A DNA stretch of 39,989 nucleotides, from NCBI RefSeq assembly GCF_000372485.1, contig NZ_AQVA01000011.1, positions 33,807 to 73,795 of the forward strand, given 5' to 3'. The translations under genes and the position numbers were made by a program. The notes under the pieces were generated by a model, which was not told the origin of the DNA, did no database searches, and saw only the letters and a list, made by a program, of their open reading frames with translations. Below, piece after piece: positions 1-8,098 of the stretch (its first letter is position 1; each line of letters begins with the position of its first letter). Origin of the DNA: Oenococcus oeni DSM 20252 = AWRIB129 (GTDB lineage: Bacteria > Bacillota > Bacilli > Lactobacillales > Lactobacillaceae).

Positions 1-1615
1 GAATATTTTGTTCGAGGCGAGGTTAACAAACAAAAGTTTTTGAAAATCTTAAAGAAACTTGGTCTGAGTGGAAACTTTATCAACGTGAATTTTCCAAGGT
101 TCTTTTCATCATATATGTGCCAGGAAGGGATCCTGCTTTCAATCTTTGCCTTGCTGTTAATTAGTTTTTTGATCTTCTTACACGAACGCAGCGCTAATTT
201 CAAAGCATATGCAATTAAAAGACTCCACGGATATTCAATTTTTAAGATATTCATTGATGACTTAAAGAAATCAACAATCTATTTTTTGTTGCTGCCAAGT
301 TGCGCTGCCATCGTCACTTTTTTGTTTTTATTAATCAGCCCTTATCATGGACAATTATTGTTTTTTCTTAAATGGCTGATAATTGCATATTCGGTTCTGA
401 CTATTCTGCTTTTGATGCTTAATCTTTTGTCTTATGCATCATTATCGCTGATCGATGTCTCGCAAATGGTCAAAGGCAAACGTCCTTATAAAATATTAAG
501 GTCAATCGCTTTGGGAAGCAAGTTTGCGATGATCCTCATCGTTTTCTTATTACTGATACAAAATGTTGCTAGTTTATCCGACCTGAAGAAAATTCAGAAG
601 CATAATGAAATCTGGCGGAAAGTCGATAATTATTATTCGCTTTATTTCGCTCCGTTTATTACCGGAAACAAAGAGTATGGCGACGTAGCAGAAAAATTTA
701 ACCGACTTTTTGCAGAAGAAGAAAAATATGGCGCAATTTTAATTAAAAATAATAATGCTTCTAATCCAAAAAAGGACAATTTTGAACCTACAAACGGAAA
801 TGTTTTAATCGTCAATAACAATTTCGTTTCACTTTATAGAAAATTCGATAAAAATATTTTTGCCGGTAAGAGAATAAATCAGCAAAAAACAATCAATCTG
901 TTTTTGCCAACAAAGGCTCAGCGTAAAAAAACTGCGATCGAAAAAAATTTTATCGATTTGTTTCAATTTGAAAAAGGCGATCCGAATCAATCAGCCGCAG
1001 TTTCCTTTTCCGCCAAAAATATGAACAAGGACTATTACATATTCGCTTTTAATAGTCGTGCTTCCATTGATCAGCCTTATGCGGATTCACCTTTAATTGC
1101 GCTGATCCAAAACCAGTCGGTTCAAAGATATTTTTATTATGCAGCGGCCACTAACGGAGGAATTATCTTCAAAGACTATCAACATCTGCGCAATAGTTTG
1201 GATAAATATGGTCTATCGCATTATATTTCCGGAATAACAAGTTTTAAAGACGATGTTGCTGATCAAATTTCTTCTTTGGATAAAGAGATTTTTCTTTTAA
1301 CAATTACAATCATCTTGGTCATTTTCGTTCTGGTCTTGTCAATCATTATGGATATAGGTGAATATTTTCAGCAAAATAAAAAACTGATTTTAATTAGAAA
1401 ACTTCATGGATATTCGTTGATAAAACAGCATGGCACGCACCTGTCACTTTCATTAGGATCCAGTGGATTAATGTTCGCTTTGCTAATTTCTACTCCTGTC
1501 TGGCAACTTAGTACTTTCAATTGCAGTTATTTCTTTAATCGGCGAATTTCTGGTTTCTCTGGTTAATATTTATTTTCTGGATAGTAAATCAATCACTCAA
1601 GTAAAGGAACTCTAA
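1..1615 (+). pseudogene. Bacteriocin-associated integral membrane protein (DUF1430-like), 5' partial, C-terminal frameshift
   Basis: The frame is open from base 1, so the gene begins before the window; the TTG at 40 is not its start. The protein has hydrophobic clusters near the beginning, around residues 90-135 and 150-170, a long soluble extracellular part, and another membrane segment near residue 420. The motif (R/K)LHGYS occurs twice, once after each half, which is typical of the DUF1430 family found beside lactococcin 972-type exporters. The current frame stops at 1564-1566. The +1 frame from about 1500 continues hydrophobically (VLSIAVISLIGEF...) and ends at TAA 1613-1615, two bases before the next start and just after its ribosome binding site. 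A one-base frameshift near 1490-1515 therefore probably separates the last 35-40 residues. FtsX-like permease is the alternative family name. Family call fairly sure, lesion likely. Confidence 0.7.
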
Positions 1616-1617
1616 GA

Positions 1618-1953
1618 ATGAAAAATAAAAAATCCCATTTCAAACTAACGAAAATCATCGCGCTGTTGATTCCAGTTTTTATACTGACAACGATATTTTC
1701 GTTTCGTAATCCACTCACTGATCGCTACAATCCTTTTCTTAATAGCGAACAGTCTTACGCCAAAGTCAAGAAAGGAACCCAGAAATATCGAAATGTCACA
1801 GCCTATACAGAGCAAGGGCGCAAATTGTCCTACACACTCGACTTTGGTGGCTATGATCCCGACGAACAATACATAAAAATCACTCATAAAGGAAAATATG
1901 TCAAACGAGTTATTTACGTCCAAGCAAAAAACGCTCCAAGAAAGGTTAGATGA
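1618..1953 (+). CDS. YxeA family small secreted/anchored protein (DUF1093-like)
   Basis: The protein has 111 residues. A basic N-terminus and one hydrophobic segment (residues about 12-29) give a signal peptide or anchor, followed by a small beta-rich domain. The pattern Y-K-V-x-Y-T-x-x-G-R-K-L-S-Y-T-L, then Y-I-K-I and G-K-Y-V-K-R-V-I-Y-V before a proline, matches the YxeA/DUF1093 layout. The start is preceded by AAAGGA at 1602-1607. It sits between the exporter membrane protein and the ATPase, the usual place of YxeA-like proteins in bacteriocin or immunity ABC sets in Lactobacillales. Its molecular role is not known. Its stop overlaps an ATG by the ATGA pattern at 1950-1953. Confidence 0.65.
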   Translation: MKNKKSHFKLTKIIALLIPVFILTTIFSFRNPLTDRYNPFLNSEQSYAKVKKGTQKYRNVTAYTEQGRKLSYTLDFGGYDPDEQYIKITHKGKYVKRVIYVQAKNAPRKVR

Positions 1954-1981
1954 TTAAATGATTAAATGATTAAATGATTAA
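1950..1981 (+). repeat. Four tandem copies of ATGATTAA across the ATPase start
   Basis: Exact octamers occupy 1950-1957, 1958-1965, 1966-1973 and 1974-1981. Each begins with ATG. The first three ATGs each open only ATG-ATT-AAA-TGA; the fourth opens the ATPase gene. The only good Shine-Dalgarno (AGAAAGG, ending 1945) is correctly spaced for the first ATG, not the fourth. See findings. Confidence 0.95.
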
Positions 1982-2672
1982 AGTTGAAAATGTCTCAAAA
2001 ATTATCGCTGGAAAAACAATCTTTTCCAATGTGAATTTACTTCTTCAAACCAGCCAAAGTTATGCTTTGGTCGGTCACAGCGGATCCGGTAAATCAACTT
2101 TCCTGAATTGTATCGGCAGCCTGGAAAATTTTTCGGGTGAAATCCGTGTTGATGACCAGCCTTTATCGAAGATTAATAAAAGAAATTATTTCCGGCAAAC
2201 ACTCGGCTATTTATTTCAGAATTATGGTTTAATCGATAACCAAAATGTTAAAGAAAATCTTGATATCGGACTTGCCTATCGAAAGATTCCTGCTAAAGAA
2301 AAATCAGCTCTCAAAAAACAAGTTCTAGAAGATTTGAATCTTAAAGTAGATTTGTATCGGCGCATATCGACTTTAAGCGGTGGTGAGCAACAGCGAGTCG
2401 CTTTGGCACGACTGATTTTAAAAGACCCTAAAGTTGTTTTGGCTGACGAACCAACCGGCTCCTTGGATCAAGATAACGGTCTGGTTATTATTACTCATTT
2501 ATTAAAAATGGCTGGCAAAGGCGCAACCGTCATCATTGCCACTCATGATCCTGCAGTCGCTGAAAAATGCGATCAAAGAATTAATATCGAGGACTTCAAA
2601 AAAAGCCAAAATATAATTTGTTTTCTCAAGTTTGAACTGCCTTGCAATATTTATTTCAAACAAAATCGTTAG
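1974..2672 (+). CDS. ABC transporter ATP-binding protein, bacteriocin-export type
   Basis: An ATPase of 232 residues with Walker A GHSGSGKST (about 35-43), Q-loop in LGYLFQNYG, signature LSGGEQQR, Walker B VVLADEPTGSLD and switch histidine in ATHD. The short single-domain form and the FQNYGL motif fit the MacB/LolD-like ATPases that pair with DUF1430 membrane proteins (lactococcin 972 export group). The last 25 or so residues after RINIEDF are unusual for the family and low in similarity to anything expected, so the original stop may have been lost. The start is the last of four tandem ATGs; translation probably depends on coupling from the upstream gene. Confidence 0.85.
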   Translation: MIKVENVSKIIAGKTIFSNVNLLLQTSQSYALVGHSGSGKSTFLNCIGSLENFSGEIRVDDQPLSKINKRNYFRQTLGYLFQNYGLIDNQNVKENLDIGLAYRKIPAKEKSALKKQVLEDLNLKVDLYRRISTLSGGEQQRVALARLILKDPKVVLADEPTGSLDQDNGLVIITHLLKMAGKGATVIIATHDPAVAEKCDQRINIEDFKKSQNIICFLKFELPCNIYFKQNR

Positions 2673-2799
2673 TAAAATTTTGATCCTGACCACAAAAACT
2701 AAAACAAATCGCCAAATTAAAAACCATCTTTTATTTTTTACAGAATGTCTAAAAAGCAATTTTGTAAAGATAGAAAATGGTTTTTATTTAAAAAAGATA

Positions 2800-3569
2800 T
2801 CATGCTATTACATCAAAGAAAGAAAGCAGTTTTTCTTTTGTCAAAGCGGCTTTTTCCTGACGATTGAAATCATGTGAAACGATTCCGTTCTCGATCACAA
2901 TCAGGCGGTTGCCATATTTTAAAGCATCTTCCATATGATGTGTGATCATCAAGCAAGTCAAATGATCGGCTTCGATTCGTTGGGCAGTTGCTTCCATTAG
3001 ATCGGCACTTGTCTTTGGATCAAGTGCCGCCGTGGTTCATCAAGCAATAAAACATCGGGTTTCTTATAAGTCGCCATTAAAAAACTAAGCGCCTGTCGTT
3101 GGCCACCGGAAAGATTTTCAGTTGGCGTATCTAAACGATGATCCAAATTATTGCCCATTTTCGATGCCAAATGGCGGAACTCGTTTATTTTTGCTTTCAT
3201 GTGTCGGGGAGCCAAGCTTCTTTTTTCGCCACGTTTGGAAGCCAGCAACAAATTTTCGGCAACTGTCATTCTAGGGCTGGTACCCATCTTCGGATCCTGA
3301 AAAACCCGGCTTAAAAACTTGGCTCGTTTTTCCGGACTTTCTTTGCTGATATCCTGACCGGCATGCAAAATTTTCCCGGAATCGACCGGCAAGGTACCGC
3401 TGATCACATTGAAAACTGTCGATTTACCTGCTCCATTCGAACCAAGTATCGTAATGAAATCGCCCGGGTGAACATCCAGATTGATAGATTTCAAAATTCT
3501 TGTTTCGTTATTTTGTTTCTTATTAACTGTAACGGTGACATCCTTTAAAGATAAAATTACTTCAGTCAT
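2800..3569 (-). pseudogene. ABC transporter ATP-binding protein (COG1101 type), frameshifted
   Basis: The 5' part encodes Walker A GSNGAGKS, signature LSGGQRQAL and LLLDEP, then runs into DEPRRHLIQRQVPI and stops at 2997. Reading one base over restores T-A-A-L-D-P-K-T-S-A-D-L-M-E-A and then the rest (H-loop ITHHMEDAL, C-terminus LLSFFDVIA) to 2800. The repair needs one extra A in CCACGGCGG (3032-3036 region), exactly in the Walker B/D-loop. The full protein would be about 256 residues, normal for this family. It belongs with the permease and binding protein upstream. The ATG at 3569 overlaps the permease stop by 8 nt; an upstream TTG at 3575 is less likely. The system has no visible replacement ATPase, so it is either inactive or this is a sequence error. 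Confidence 0.85.
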
Positions 3570-4455
3570 TGACAAAAAGTCCCTTCTTCATTACTCGATC
3601 CAAATGCAGTGCCTGGCTGAATCGTGGCAACATCAGGCAGAAAGCCAAAATAATCGCTGATAAAAGATTCAGATCGTTGGTTGAAAAACCAAGCTGCAAA
3701 ACAATTAAAAGAACAAAACGATATATAATCGAACCTAAAGTAATTGCAATCAGGCGCTGATTCATCGTCAATTCTCCAAAAACCACTTCGCCAATAATGA
3801 TCGATGCCAAAGCAATTACAATAATTCCAATTCCCATATTAATATCCGCGTAACCGTTGTTTTGAGCAATTACAGCTCCGGCAATCGCGATTAAACCATT
3901 GGAAAACATCAAACCCATGTTAGTCATCTGATCAGTTCTAATACCAATCGATTGGGCCATAATCGGATTATCGCCGGTAACTATGAAGGCCTGGCCGAGA
4001 TTACTCTGCAGGAAATAAATCATTATCAATGTGACAATAAAAACCATTGTCAAACCGATAAAAACGGCATCAAAGTATTCCGGCAAACCGGCGAAGGGTG
4101 AAAAAATCGTCCGTTTGCCAATTAAAGAAACATTGGAAGAACCCAAAATTCGTAAATTAACCGATAGACAAGCAGTCATGACTAAAATTCCGGATAATAG
4201 AATTGGAATTTTTCCTTTCGTATAAAGCAGACCGGTAATTCCACCTGCCAAGGCACCAGCGATAAAAGCCGCTAAAGTTGCCAAGATCGGACTGACGCCG
4301 CGTGTAATCAAACTGACAGCCGTTGCCGCGCCTAAAGGAAAAGTTCCTTCAACAGTCATATCGGGAAAATTCAAAATTCTAAAAGTTAGGAACAGGGCAA
4401 TTCCAAGTATTCCCCATAACAGCCCCTGTCCAATTGCAGATACAATCATATTCAT
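3562..4455 (-). CDS. ABC transporter permease (COG4120 / TrpY-like)
   Basis: A protein of 297 residues with about eight membrane segments and the motif NFPDMTVEGTFPLGAA near residue 30, diagnostic of the permease that partners with PF04392 substrate-binding proteins. It resembles branched-chain and sugar permeases of the BPD_transp_2 group. Its ATG overlaps the binding-protein stop by 4 nt (4452-4455), and GGGGG precedes it. The substrate class in related systems is tryptophan, tyrosine or another amino-acid-like molecule; the sequence alone does not decide it. Confidence 0.87.
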   Translation of the reverse strand: MNMIVSAIGQGLLWGILGIALFLTFRILNFPDMTVEGTFPLGAATAVSLITRGVSPILATLAAFIAGALAGGITGLLYTKGKIPILLSGILVMTACLSVNLRILGSSNVSLIGKRTIFSPFAGLPEYFDAVFIGLTMVFIVTLIMIYFLQSNLGQAFIVTGDNPIMAQSIGIRTDQMTNMGLMFSNGLIAIAGAVIAQNNGYADINMGIGIIVIALASIIIGEVVFGELTMNQRLIAITLGSIIYRFVLLIVLQLGFSTNDLNLLSAIILAFCLMLPRFSQALHLDRVMKKGLFVND

Positions 4456-5471
4456 TTGAAAATTTCCCCCTTTGTCTTTGCTTCGTGAAGAACCGAAGCC
4501 GGTAATTTGATTCCTAATAATTTTGCTTCAGTAGTGTTAACTGTCATCTCGCCTTTTGTGATAAAAGTCAAAGGATAAGTCGAAGTTTTTTTACCCTTTA
4601 AAACTTTACCGGCAATTACTCCGGAAGTCTTGCCAAGATTGAACTGGTTAACGGATAGCGTGGCAACTCTGCCATCTTTAACCATTGTGTCGACAGCCGG
4701 AAAAACAGGAACTTTTGCTTTATTCGTGACACTGACTAAAGTCTTCATGGCACTTGCGACATCATTATCCTGAGGAGCATATACAACCTGGACTTCGGAA
4801 GCCATTTTTTCGGCAACCGTCTGCATATCATTTGTTGACGAAATTGTGTACATCTTGACTGTATAGCCAGCTGCTGCAGCAATTTTTTGCATCTTCTTGG
4901 CATTGTAAGTACCGCCATGATCGGAAGTCGTATAAATAATTCCAAGCGTTTTTGCTTTTGGAAGAATTTTTTTAATCAAATTCAGTTGAGACTTAAGTGG
5001 CGACTCACCAGAAGTACCGGTGATATTGCCTCCAGGTACTGCGTTTGATTTAATTAAACCGCCGCCGACAGGATCGGTAATCCCGGCCAAAATGACCGGC
5101 GTTTTACCATTGGCTGCTTTTGCCAAAGCTTGAGCTGCCGGAGTAGCGATTCCGACTGTCAGATCATCATTTTCATTAGCGAACTTCGATGACATTGTTT
5201 GTAAATTCGACTGGTCGCCCTGAGCATTTTGATAATCAATCTTGAGATTTGTGCCGACTTTGAAACCTTCTGCTTTTAAGCCGGCAACAATCCCTTTGTG
5301 AATCTGGTCCAAAGCCGGCTGTGTCATTAACTGCAGAATTCCGACTTTATAAGTTTTGATAGTTTTACTTTTTGTACTGGCATCTGTCTTTTCGCTTGAC
5401 GAGCCGCCGTAAAAAAACGCAAAAATCAGAAAACCGGCCAATAAAACGATCAAGCCATACATCCTTTTCAT
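4452..5471 (-). CDS. ABC transporter substrate-binding protein (PF04392 family, TrpX-like)
   Basis: The start is set at 5471, where ATG follows AGAAAGAGGGA at good spacing. The longer reading from 5549 only translates the terminator hairpin upstream. The protein has 339 residues: an N-terminal membrane segment (about 5-21) without a lipobox cysteine, so it looks anchored rather than lipidated, a Ser/Lys-rich linker, then the family domain beginning YKVGILQLMTQPALDQI and containing GITDPVGGGL and TSGESP. It heads an operon with the permease and the broken ATPase. A promoter and a two-terminator leader lie upstream. Confidence 0.87.
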   Translation of the reverse strand: MKRMYGLIVLLAGFLIFAFFYGGSSSEKTDASTKSKTIKTYKVGILQLMTQPALDQIHKGIVAGLKAEGFKVGTNLKIDYQNAQGDQSNLQTMSSKFANENDDLTVGIATPAAQALAKAANGKTPVILAGITDPVGGGLIKSNAVPGGNITGTSGESPLKSQLNLIKKILPKAKTLGIIYTTSDHGGTYNAKKMQKIAAAAGYTVKMYTISSTNDMQTVAEKMASEVQVVYAPQDNDVASAMKTLVSVTNKAKVPVFPAVDTMVKDGRVATLSVNQFNLGKTSGVIAGKVLKGKKTSTYPLTFITKGEMTVNTTEAKLLGIKLPASVLHEAKTKGEIFK

Positions 5472-5504
5472 AAATTGATTCCCTCTTTCTCTTTTTAGTT
5501 GAAT

Positions 5505-5530
5505 AAAAAAAGCTCGCAAATCAGCGAGCA
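5505..5530 (-). terminator. Second (promoter-distal) leader terminator of the binding-protein operon
   Basis: Read on the minus strand, GCTCGC-TGATTT-GCGAGC forms a 6 bp stem followed by seven T. It lies 30-60 nt before the binding-protein start. The loop and 5' arm copy those of the terminator at 5548-5573, suggesting duplication. Confidence 0.8.
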
Positions 5531-5547
5531 TTTTCTCCCAAAGAGAC

Positions 5548-5573
5548 AAAAAAGGCCCGCAAATCAGCGAGCC
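5548..5573 (-). terminator. First leader terminator of the binding-protein operon
   Basis: On the minus strand GGCTCGC-TGATTT-GCGGGCC pairs over 7 bp (one G-U) and is followed by six T. The 5' arm can alternatively pair with GGCGGGCT (about 5600), giving a competing antiterminator. Confidence 0.8.
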
Positions 5574-5623
5574 GGAACAATCGTTACACGATTAAACAGC
5601 CCGCCTAGACGAGCCACCACCAT
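5564..5623 (-). CDS. Possible leader peptide of the binding-protein operon (19 codons)
   Basis: ATG at 5623 opens a frame encoding MVVARLGGLFNRVTIVPAR and stops at a TGA that falls exactly in the loop of the first leader terminator. There is only a weak ribosome binding site (AGG about 14 nt upstream), so translation is uncertain. No run of one amino acid stands out. If translated, the ribosome would control pairing between the GGCGGGCT segment and the terminator 5' arm. Confidence 0.35.
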   Translation of the reverse strand: MVVARLGGLFNRVTIVPAR

Positions 5624-5667
5624 GCTTGATTGTTAACCTGAATATCATTCATAACTAATTGCTTTAA

Positions 5668-5695
5668 ACTATACAGAAAATTTAAAAAATTACAA
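5668..5695 (-). promoter_or_regulatory. Promoter of the binding-protein operon
   Basis: On the minus strand TTGTAA (5695-5690) and TATAGT (5673-5668) are separated by 16 bp. The predicted transcript starts near 5661 and carries a leader of about 190 nt with both terminators. Confidence 0.65.
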
Positions 5696-5735
5696 TAGAT
5701 TTTAGGAATAAAATTTAGTTAAGGGAGGATTCAAG

Positions 5736-6605
5736 ATGAAAATTGCCTTTATCGGAACCGGTGTTATGGGAACCGGCATTATTAACAACTTTTTAAAAAA
5801 TGGCGAAGATGTGACTGTCTATAATCGGACTAAGGCACATGCCCAAGGGGTTTTGGATCACGGGGCCAAGTGGGCTGATTCGGCTGCCAAAGCAACTTTA
5901 GGAAATGATTTTGTTTTTACAATGGTTGGTTTTCCAAAGGATGTCGAGGAAAATTATTTTGGCGAAGAAGGAATTTTTTCGACCGTAAAACCCGGACAAA
6001 CATTAATCGATATGACGACTTCGACACCGACTCTAGCGGAGAAAATTGCTGCCGAAGGCAAAAGAAAAGGAGTCGGAGTCCTCGACGCTCCAGTATCCGG
6101 TGGAGATGTCGGCGCTCGCGATGGAAAATTGACAACAATGGTCGGCGGAGATAAAAATGCTTTTGAAAAAGCTCTGCCGCTTTTGAAATCTGTTTCTAAA
6201 AAAGTCAATTATTTTGGCGGGGCCGGCAAAGGCCAGCACGCTAAAATGGCCAACCAAATTATGATTGCTTCAACGATGCTTGGCTTGGCCGAATGGATGA
6301 CCTATGCAAAAGCAGCCGGATTGGACCTGCAGGAAACGTTGAACACCCTGTCAGCCGGAGGGGCAGATAATTGGTCGATGGATACTTATGCGCCAAGAAT
6401 TTTAAAAGAAGATTTTAAACCGGGTTTTTATGCAAAGCATATTTTAAAAGATCTGCGAATCGCTTTGGACGAAGCTAATAAAATGGGACTTGATTTACCG
6501 GAAACAAAATTAGCCGAAAAAATGTACGCAGAACTGACTGACGAAAAAAAGCTTGGCAACCTCGGTACACAAGCAATTGTAAAATTGTGGGATCAGTGGT
6601 CCTAA
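5736..6605 (+). CDS. NAD(P)-dependent beta-hydroxyacid dehydrogenase (3-hydroxyisobutyrate dehydrogenase family)
   Basis: A protein of 289 residues. The N-terminal Rossmann motif is AFIGTGVMG. The substrate-binding signature DAPVSGGDVGARDGKL is near residue 118, and the catalytic lysine lies in GKGQHAKMANQ (about residue 170). A C-terminal all-alpha domain completes the family length. It catalyses NAD(P)-linked oxidation or reduction of short 3-hydroxyacids; related enzymes act on tartronate semialdehyde, succinic semialdehyde or hydroxyisobutyrate, and the exact substrate cannot be read here. AGGGAGG at 5721-5727 sets the start. The gene is transcribed divergently from the importer operon. 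Confidence 0.88.
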   Translation: MKIAFIGTGVMGTGIINNFLKNGEDVTVYNRTKAHAQGVLDHGAKWADSAAKATLGNDFVFTMVGFPKDVEENYFGEEGIFSTVKPGQTLIDMTTSTPTLAEKIAAEGKRKGVGVLDAPVSGGDVGARDGKLTTMVGGDKNAFEKALPLLKSVSKKVNYFGGAGKGQHAKMANQIMIASTMLGLAEWMTYAKAAGLDLQETLNTLSAGGADNWSMDTYAPRILKEDFKPGFYAKHILKDLRIALDEANKMGLDLPETKLAEKMYAELTDEKKLGNLGTQAIVKLWDQWS

Positions 6606-6629
6606 CGAAAAAGGCCTAAACTTTTAAAT

Positions 6630-7898
6630 TTAAATCTCCTTGATAGAAGCTAAATCAAGACCCTTGGTTTCTGGAATAAGGAACAACATGGCCAAAGCAG
6701 CAACAATATAGATTGCCGAAATCATGCCAAGAGCCGCTGAAAGAGAATTATGCAAAGCGACGATGCCAATAAACAAGGGGCCAAAGCCACCGACAAAACG
6801 ACCAAAATTAAAGATCAAATTCTCCGCTGTAGAACGAATTTCGGTTGGATAGTGTTCGGAAAGCAGAGCACCATAGCCACCCATCATTCCGTTAACGAAA
6901 AATCCAAGAACTGAACCTAAAGCGACCAGAAGAACAGGATTTGAAATCCGAAAATAAATCCAAGCAATAACGGCTGCCGAAATTTGAAAAGTAATAAAAG
7001 CCGGTTTTCGACCAAATTTATCCGCCGCCCAAGCAAACACAATAATCCCGACTACCATGCCGCTAATTGTCGAAAGCGTCCAGAACATTGTTCCACTGAT
7101 TGCGATATGGCGTTGGCTAGCCAACATTGTCGGCATCCAACTCATAATCGCAAAATAACCAAGATTTTGAACGGAAGTTAAGATCACCAAACCAATTGTG
7201 GTTAGGGTGATCTTTTTATTAATAAATAATTGTTTGATCGCAAAATTATTTTTTACGGTCTTGCGGTTTTCAACCCACATCGCTGGTTCTTCCAAGTTCC
7301 TGCGTGTCCACCAAGCTAAAGCAGCCGGCAAAATTCCAATCGCAAACACACCTCGCCAACCAAAATTGGTTGAAACATACCCAGCCAAAAGAGTTGCTAA
7401 TAAAGTTCCCGCCTGATATCCAAGTGCAACCCAGGAAGTTGCTTTTGTACGAAGTTTTGTTGGCCAGCTTTCAGAAACAAGTGTCATTCCAATTCCGAAT
7501 TCTCCACCCAAACCAAGACCGGCCATAAAACGCATCGCGATAAAAACGCCATCCGATGGAGAAAGAGCCGAGAGGCCAGTGAATAAAGAGAAAATCAAAA
7601 TTGTCCAGGTGAAAACTTTTACCCTTCCAAAATGATCAGCTAGAATTCCAAAAACAGTTCCACCTATAACCACACCAAACATTGTAATTGTCGAAATTCC
7701 TCCGGCCTGAGCAGTCGTTAAATGAAAATCAGCCATGATCAAAGGAAGGACGAAGGAAAGCAGCATCATATCCAGCCCATCCATCGCATAACCAATAATC
7801 GATGACCAAAGTGTTTGTTTTTGATAACTCGCAACGCCGCTTGGCTGCAACACATTACCTTTTGTTTTTACCAATGAATTTTCCAATTTTCCCTCCAA
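6630..7898 (-). CDS. MFS transporter, metabolite/aromatic acid:H+ symporter type
   Basis: A protein of 422 residues with about twelve membrane segments. The signature loop between helices 2 and 3 is GILADHFGRVKV, repeated in the second half as WAADKFGRKPAF, and GYAMDGLDMMLLSF begins helix 1, as in the AAHS/MHS symporters of the sugar-porter group (BenK, PcaK, ShiA, NiaP relatives). The ribosome site GGAGGG is close to the ATG, though spaced for an adjacent start (7898). Upstream lie a terminator hairpin and a Phe-rich leader ORF, so the substrate may be an aromatic acid; that last point is inference. It is downstream of the pyr operon but separated by its own promoter. Confidence 0.82.
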   Translation of the reverse strand: MEGKLENSLVKTKGNVLQPSGVASYQKQTLWSSIIGYAMDGLDMMLLSFVLPLIMADFHLTTAQAGGISTITMFGVVIGGTVFGILADHFGRVKVFTWTILIFSLFTGLSALSPSDGVFIAMRFMAGLGLGGEFGIGMTLVSESWPTKLRTKATSWVALGYQAGTLLATLLAGYVSTNFGWRGVFAIGILPAALAWWTRRNLEEPAMWVENRKTVKNNFAIKQLFINKKITLTTIGLVILTSVQNLGYFAIMSWMPTMLASQRHIAISGTMFWTLSTISGMVVGIIVFAWAADKFGRKPAFITFQISAAVIAWIYFRISNPVLLVALGSVLGFFVNGMMGGYGALLSEHYPTEIRSTAENLIFNFGRFVGGFGPLFIGIVALHNSLSAALGMISAIYIVAALAMLFLIPETKGLDLASIKEI

Positions 7899-7903
7899 AA
7901 AAA

Positions 7904-7942
7904 GCCAAAAAAATACCTCAATTAGAAATAATTGAGGTATTT
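7904..7942 (-). terminator. Attenuator terminator before the MFS gene
   Basis: AAATACCTCAATTA (7911-7924) and its exact complement (7929-7942) form a 14 bp stem with a four-base loop. On the minus strand a run of T follows. It sits between the leader ORF promoter and the MFS start, so it must be passed for expression of the transporter. Confidence 0.88.
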
Positions 7943-8049
7943 GATGGGCAGTAACAATTTATTAAACTGTGAATCAGAAAAGTAAAAAAGAAATAAGAAA
8001 GGCTGATAATTTTTTTGAAAAAATCCAGTTGTTTTTTGAAAAAACGCAA
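7918..8049 (-). CDS. Phe-rich leader peptide of the MFS gene (43 codons, TTG start)
   Basis: A strong Shine-Dalgarno AGAAGGAGAAG (8065-8055) is 8 nt from the TTG at 8049. The peptide begins RFFKKQLDFFKKII and contains YFFFTFL; 8 of 43 codons are Phe and 2 Tyr. The stop TGA (7920-7918) lies inside the 3' arm of the terminator at 7911-7942. The layout resembles pheL (Phe-codon cluster) combined with pyrL (ORF entering the terminator). An alternative pairing, AAUaAAUUG with CAAUUAUU in the terminator 5' arm, could act as antiterminator. The strong ribosome site and the codon bias make translation likely; the regulatory reading is inference. Confidence 0.65.
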   Translation of the reverse strand: MRFFKKQLDFFKKIISLSYFFFTFLIHSLINCYCPSNTSIISN

Positions 8050-8073
8050 ACTTTCTTCTCCTTCTAACTTATT

Positions 8074-8098
8074 AAAAAATCACACTGATCAATATGAT
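8074..8098 (-). terminator. Terminator of the pyr operon
   Basis: On the minus strand ATCATATTGA-TCAGTGTGAT is self-complementary over 10 bp (two G-U) and is followed by six T. It lies about 30 nt past the pyrD stop. It overlaps the -10 of the next promoter. Confidence 0.65.

Noticed and set aside
1645-1923. Minus-strand ORF of 92 codons over the YxeA gene
   Set aside because: Antisense shadow without a ribosome site; the plus-strand gene fits its operon.
2632-2877. Plus-strand ORF of 81 codons after the exporter ATPase
   Set aside because: No ribosome site, AT-rich random composition, overlaps the convergent ATPase gene.
5472-5549. N-terminal extension of the binding protein
   Set aside because: It translates the leader terminator hairpin; the ATG at 5471 has the correct ribosome site and begins the membrane anchor.
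5520-5660. T-box riboswitch before the TrpX-like importer
   Set aside because: No T-box sequence (AGGGTGGNACCGCG type) or stem I specifier layout is present; the leader is too short.
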